From assembly GCA_027353395.1 (NCBI GenBank), contig DAIEHU010000050.1:2892-11831 (forward strand): 8,940 nt of DNA, written 5' to 3'. The notes beneath the pieces were generated by a model. The model saw only the letters and a list, made by a program, of their open reading frames with translations, was not told where the DNA came from and made no database searches. The translations under genes and the position numbers were made by a program. This document shows positions 6,449 through 8,940 of this stretch, piece after piece. Source of the DNA: Desulfobacteraceae bacterium (GTDB lineage: Bacteria; Desulfobacterota; Desulfobacteria; Desulfobacterales; Desulfosalsimonadaceae). The stretch's first letter is position 1. Every line of letters begins with the position of its first letter.

Positions 6449-6997
6449 ATGAATCGGCTTTCATTGCTGCTTGCCGCAGCCCTTGTACTGCTTTTGGGGT
6501 CGGTCGCGTTCGGCGAATATTATGAATATACCGACAAAGACGGCACGGTCCGGTTTACGGATGATCCGTCCGTAATTCCGAAAGACCAGCAGCCGGAAGT
6601 GAAAACATATGAATCCATTAAAAGCGAAGCCCCTCCGCCGGAGATGACAACGGAAGGATCTGAAGAATCGGCTCCGGAAGCCGCCGCCGGTAATCCGGCG
6701 ACAGAGAAGGAAACGACGGCCGCCAGCCCGGCGGCGGATACCTCAAAAACAAGTGAGGGATGGAAAAAACTGAATGAACTGAACGCCAGACGGGATGAAT
6801 TGCGGCAAACTTTTGATTCGCTCGAAACGGAAAAGAAGGCGCTGGGCTCGCCGCCGGACCAAAGTGCAACAGCCATCGAACGGAAAGAATACAACGATAA
6901 AGTCATGGACCTGAACCGGAAAATTGATACATATCATCAACGGAACAAGGAATTCGAGGCGGATTTGAAAGCGTATAACAGCCAGATGGGCAAATAA
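6449..6997 (+). CDS. Exported DUF4124-like protein with C-terminal coiled coil
   Basis: This 182-residue protein has a signal peptide of about 22 residues (core LLLAAALVLLLG, cleavage after AFG). The mature N-terminus EYYEYTDKDGTVRFTDDPS fits the DUF4124 pattern (Y.W/Y.D.DG...F/Y.D.P), a short beta motif at the start of many periplasmic proteins of unknown role. Residues about 58-102 are a low-complexity Ala/Pro/Glu/Thr linker. Residues about 104-180 are charged and heptad-like (LNELNARRDELRQTF, then KVMDLNRKIDTYHQRNKEFE), predicting a coiled coil. There are no cysteines. GGGAAAGGG at 6431-6439 is the likely ribosome binding site, 9 bases from the ATG. It is the last gene before the terminator at 7039, so it is probably cotranscribed with pilY1. 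A structural or adaptor role in the envelope is a guess. Confidence 0.85.
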   Translation: MNRLSLLLAAALVLLLGSVAFGEYYEYTDKDGTVRFTDDPSVIPKDQQPEVKTYESIKSEAPPPEMTTEGSEESAPEAAAGNPATEKETTAASPAADTSKTSEGWKKLNELNARRDELRQTFDSLETEKKALGSPPDQSATAIERKEYNDKVMDLNRKIDTYHQRNKEFEADLKAYNSQMGK

Positions 6998-7038
6998 TAC
7001 CGAGCGGCGGAAAGGATTCCGACCTGTGAAGATTTTAA

Positions 7039-7083
7039 CGGGAGACTGAATACTGAGAAATATTCAGTCTCCCGGTTGTTTTT
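7039..7083 (+). terminator. Strong rho-independent terminator
   Basis: CGGGAGACTGAATA (7039-7052) and TATTCAGTCTCCCG (7061-7074) form a perfect 14-bp stem with an 8-base loop. The T-rich tail at 7076-7083 is broken only by one G. It lies 41 bases after the stop of the DUF4124-like gene and ends the pilus-tip transcription unit. Confidence 0.9.
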
Positions 7084-7170
7084 GGAGAGCCGCGCTTTAT
7101 GATGTCTCCTGTCCGTATCGCGCCATTGCCAGCCTTTTTTTATCCCGGCACAATACATTCAAAACGGTTC

Positions 7171-7268
7171 GTCATTCCGTAGAAATCAGTAACCCAGTAT
7201 ATTCAGATAGTTATAAATTATCTGGACCCCGGCCTGTGCCGGAGCGGCGACTTGTTACGATTGCATCA
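7171..7268. repeat. Degenerate copy of the palindromic repeat element
   Basis: Three blocks appear in the same order as in the 1119-1274 element. GTCATTCCG is at 7171-7179, CTGGACCCCGGCCTGTGCCGG at 7222-7242 is close to the inner palindrome at 1211-1230, and CGACTTGTTACGATTGCATC at 7248-7267 matches most of the right terminal repeat. The left terminal repeat is not recognisable, and the middle is A/T-rich and unrelated. This looks like an old, eroded copy. Confidence 0.6.
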
Positions 7269-7439
7269 AATATGGATCAGGCCGGTTTCTTTTTCTCCCG
7301 CGGAACGCCGGGACAAAGAGAGAGCATCCTTTAAGCTTATTGCCCTCAGCGCCTCTGCGCGAAATCAAACTCCCATCGCGGGTGATGAAATCATAAAAAA
7401 CGGAGTTTGTGTTTCACAAGAGAACGCCCAATTCCCCTG

Positions 7440-7468
7440 TTGATAAAAATTCCATCATATCCTATGGT
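7440..7468 (+). promoter_or_regulatory. Candidate sigma-70-type promoter for the ATPase gene
   Basis: TTGATA (7440-7445, 5 of 6 to the -35 consensus) and TATGGT (7463-7468, 4 of 6 to the -10 consensus) are 17 bases apart. The implied start near 7475 would give a leader of about 45 bases. The upstream terminator makes a separate promoter necessary somewhere in this gap. No sigma-54 (GG-N10-GC) element was seen nearby. Confidence 0.35.
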
Positions 7469-7519
7469 TGATGCGCGTATCCATCATCCTCTTTTTTATT
7501 CAGGCAAGGAAATTATGAC

Positions 7520-8940
7520 ATGGCGAATGGCGCTGAACATCCGTTTTCCGATAAATCGGTTTGCGTGGCCCTGGTGCAGCACGGACTGATCACCAAGGTC
7601 CAGGCGGTTGAAATATTTGAAAAAAAAGATAAAATCCGGGAAAATATCGAAAAGCAAAAAGCACGGCGCGGCACCGTCATTCCAATGGGGGTGCGGATCA
7701 TCAACCCCACCACCATTGTCGATATCATTGTTTCCTTTAAATTTAACCGGGCGGACCGGCCGGAACTGGAACTGGATGAAGACGCCATTTTCAAGGCTCT
7801 GGCCTTAACATGGGATAGACCCTACCGGAAGATCGACCCGCTGAAGCTGGATTTAAATCTGGTCACCACCACCATTCCCCGCAGTTTCGCCATGAAACAC
7901 CTGGTGCTGCCCATTGAAGTGGATAGCGGTAAACTGGTGGTGGCGACCTCCAATCCGTTTAATCCGGAAGTGGTTGAAGATATCGGACGGGTCAGCCTGA
8001 TGCCCGTGACTCTTATTGTCACCTCCAAAACCGATATCATCCGTCTGATTGATGAATTTTTCGGGTTCAAACGCTCCATTGCCGCGGCGGAAAATCAGTT
8101 CTCCAGCCCTAGTTATGATCTGGGTAACCTGGAACAGTATGTGCGCCTGAAATCCGTTGATGAATTGCCCGCCAATGACCATCATATCGTCAATGCCGTC
8201 AACCATTTGTTCAGCTATGCCTTTGATCAGCGGGCCAGTGATATCCATATCGAGCCCAAACGGGAAGCATCGCTTATCCGGATGCGCATCGACGGCGTGC
8301 TGCATACGGTGTACCGGCTGCCCAAAAAAGTGCATTCCCCCATGGTCAGCCGGATTAAGAACATGTCCCGTCTGGATATGGCGGAAAAGCGGCGGCCTCA
8401 GGATGGCCGGATCAAAACCGCCAAAGGGGACATGGAGGTGGAAATCCGTATTTCAACCGTGCCTGTGGCGTTCGGGGAAAAAGTGGTGATGCGGATCATG
8501 GACCCGGACATTTTATTTCAGGATCTTTCCCGATTGGGGTTTACGCCCCATGATCTGGAACGCTACAATTATATGGTGAACCGGCCGAATGGTCTGGTGC
8601 TGGTATGCGGGCCTACGGGCAGCGGCAAATCCACGACGCTCTATTCCACGCTGAGGCGGTTGTCAACACCGGAAATCAACACCACCACCATCGAAGATCC
8701 CATTGAAATGGTGCACGAGGAATTTAATCAGATCGCCGTTCAACCGGCGGTGAACATCACCTTTGCAACCATTATCCGGAATATCCTGCGTCAGGATCCG
8801 GATATCATCATGGTTGGGGAACTCAGGGACCTGGATACGGCGCAAAACGCGGTACAAGCGGCGCTTACCGGGCATCTGGTGCTGTCAACCCTGCACACCA
8901 ACGACGCGCCGTCCTCGATTATCCGGCTGCTGGACATCGG
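7520..8940 (+). CDS. GspE/PulE/PilB-family assembly ATPase (3' end beyond window)
   Basis: The open frame runs from the ATG at 7520 (AAGGA at 7506-7510, spacing 9) off the right edge, giving 473 residues. An N-terminal region (12-50) resembles half of an MshEN domain (ALVQHGLITKVQAVEIF). A T2SSE-N-type domain spans about 100-182 (PYRKIDPLKLDLN, LVVATSNPFNPEVVEDI). The ATPase part begins near 221 with NAVNHLFSYAFDQRASDIHIEP and RMRIDGVL. The Walker A motif GPTGSGKST is at 364-372 and the Asp box TTTIEDPIE at 388-396. The Walker B region RQDPDIIMVGELRD is at 424-437 and the His box TGHLVLSTLHT at 450-460. It is a cytoplasmic hexameric motor that powers pilin polymerisation (PilB) or type II secretion (GspE). 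The adjacent pilus genes favour PilB, but the C-terminal zinc-binding region and neighbours are out of view, so no symbol is given. It is probably transcribed separately, behind the terminator at 7039-7083. Confidence 0.93.
   Translation, partial: MANGAEHPFSDKSVCVALVQHGLITKVQAVEIFEKKDKIRENIEKQKARRGTVIPMGVRIINPTTIVDIIVSFKFNRADRPELELDEDAIFKALALTWDRPYRKIDPLKLDLNLVTTTIPRSFAMKHLVLPIEVDSGKLVVATSNPFNPEVVEDIGRVSLMPVTLIVTSKTDIIRLIDEFFGFKRSIAAAENQFSSPSYDLGNLEQYVRLKSVDELPANDHHIVNAVNHLFSYAFDQRASDIHIEPKREASLIRMRIDGVLHTVYRLPKKVHSPMVSRIKNMSRLDMAEKRRPQDGRIKTAKGDMEVEIRISTVPVAFGEKVVMRIMDPDILFQDLSRLGFTPHDLERYNYMVNRPNGLVLVCGPTGSGKSTTLYSTLRRLSTPEINTTTIEDPIEMVHEEFNQIAVQPAVNITFATIIRNILRQDPDIIMVGELRDLDTAQNAVQAALTGHLVLSTLHTNDAPSSIIRLLDI

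Larger units (their letters stand above)
7084..7519. other. Intergenic region between the pilus-tip operon and the ATPase gene
   Basis: These 436 bases hold no convincing gene. They contain a decayed palindromic repeat (7171-7268) and a candidate promoter (7440-7468). The longest reading frame, 63 codons at 7252-7443, starts inside the repeat, lacks a good ribosome binding site and resembles nothing I know. The segment 7345-7364 (CTCAGCGCCTCTGCGCGAAA) resembles a dispersed intergenic repeat I associate with environmental bacteria, but one copy cannot prove this. In the rest I see nothing. Confidence 0.6.

Noticed and set aside
7252..7443. 63-codon + strand frame in the gap before the ATPase gene
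   Set aside because: It starts in a decayed repeat, lacks a convincing ribosome binding site, and shows no recognisable motif or signal peptide.
1..8940. CRISPR arrays, tRNA or rRNA genes, or an intact transposase
   Set aside because: No regularly spaced direct repeats, cloverleaf-like sequence, rRNA-like segment or transposase motif was seen on either strand; the only mobile-type signal is the short palindromic repeat family.

Overview
This window looks like a chromosomal piece of a Gram-negative bacterium, most likely a deltaproteobacterial (Desulfobacterota) sulfate reducer or relative. The clues are moderate-to-high GC, a PilY1-centred minor-pilin locus, and intergenic palindromic repeats of the 'GTCATTCCGG...CCGGAATGAC' type whose spurious translation reads VIPAQAGIQ. 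The taxonomic call is inference from style; there is no rRNA or other marker here. All genes I can support lie on the + strand.

Layout. Positions 1-393 hold the C-terminal part of a PilV-like minor prepilin cut by the window edge. Positions 446-1102 encode a PilX-like minor pilin. Positions 1119-1274 are a MITE-like element with 20-bp imperfect terminal inverted repeats. Positions 1341-5870 encode a 1509-residue PilY1-type adhesin/pilus-tip protein. It has a von Willebrand A (vWA) region split by a large insert carrying two golvesin-like beta-sandwich domains, then the PilY1 C-terminal beta-propeller. Two small exported proteins follow: a predicted lipoprotein with a small beta-rich domain (5980-6357) and a DUF4124-like protein with a C-terminal coiled coil (6449-6997). 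A strong intrinsic terminator at 7039-7083 closes this unit. After a 436-bp gap with a decayed copy of the palindromic repeat and a candidate promoter, a GspE/PulE/PilB-family ATPase begins at 7520 and runs off the right edge.

How the genes fit together. PilV- and PilX-type minor pilins prime assembly of type IV pili and, with PilY1, form a tip complex that acts in adhesion, mechanosensing and control of extension and retraction. The ATPase is of the family that powers pilin polymerisation (PilB) or type II secretion (GspE). The two small proteins after pilY1 are not recognised machinery parts. Their signal peptides and position suggest envelope partners of the pilus or of PilY1, and the first occupies the slot that pilY2 holds in Pseudomonas.

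The most interesting points are the double golvesin-like insertion between the metal-ion motifs of the PilY1 vWA domain, the uncharacterised lipoprotein with a repeat/poly-G tract in its signal-peptide codons, the mobile palindromic element wedged between pilX and pilY1, and the altered N-terminal domain of the ATPase.
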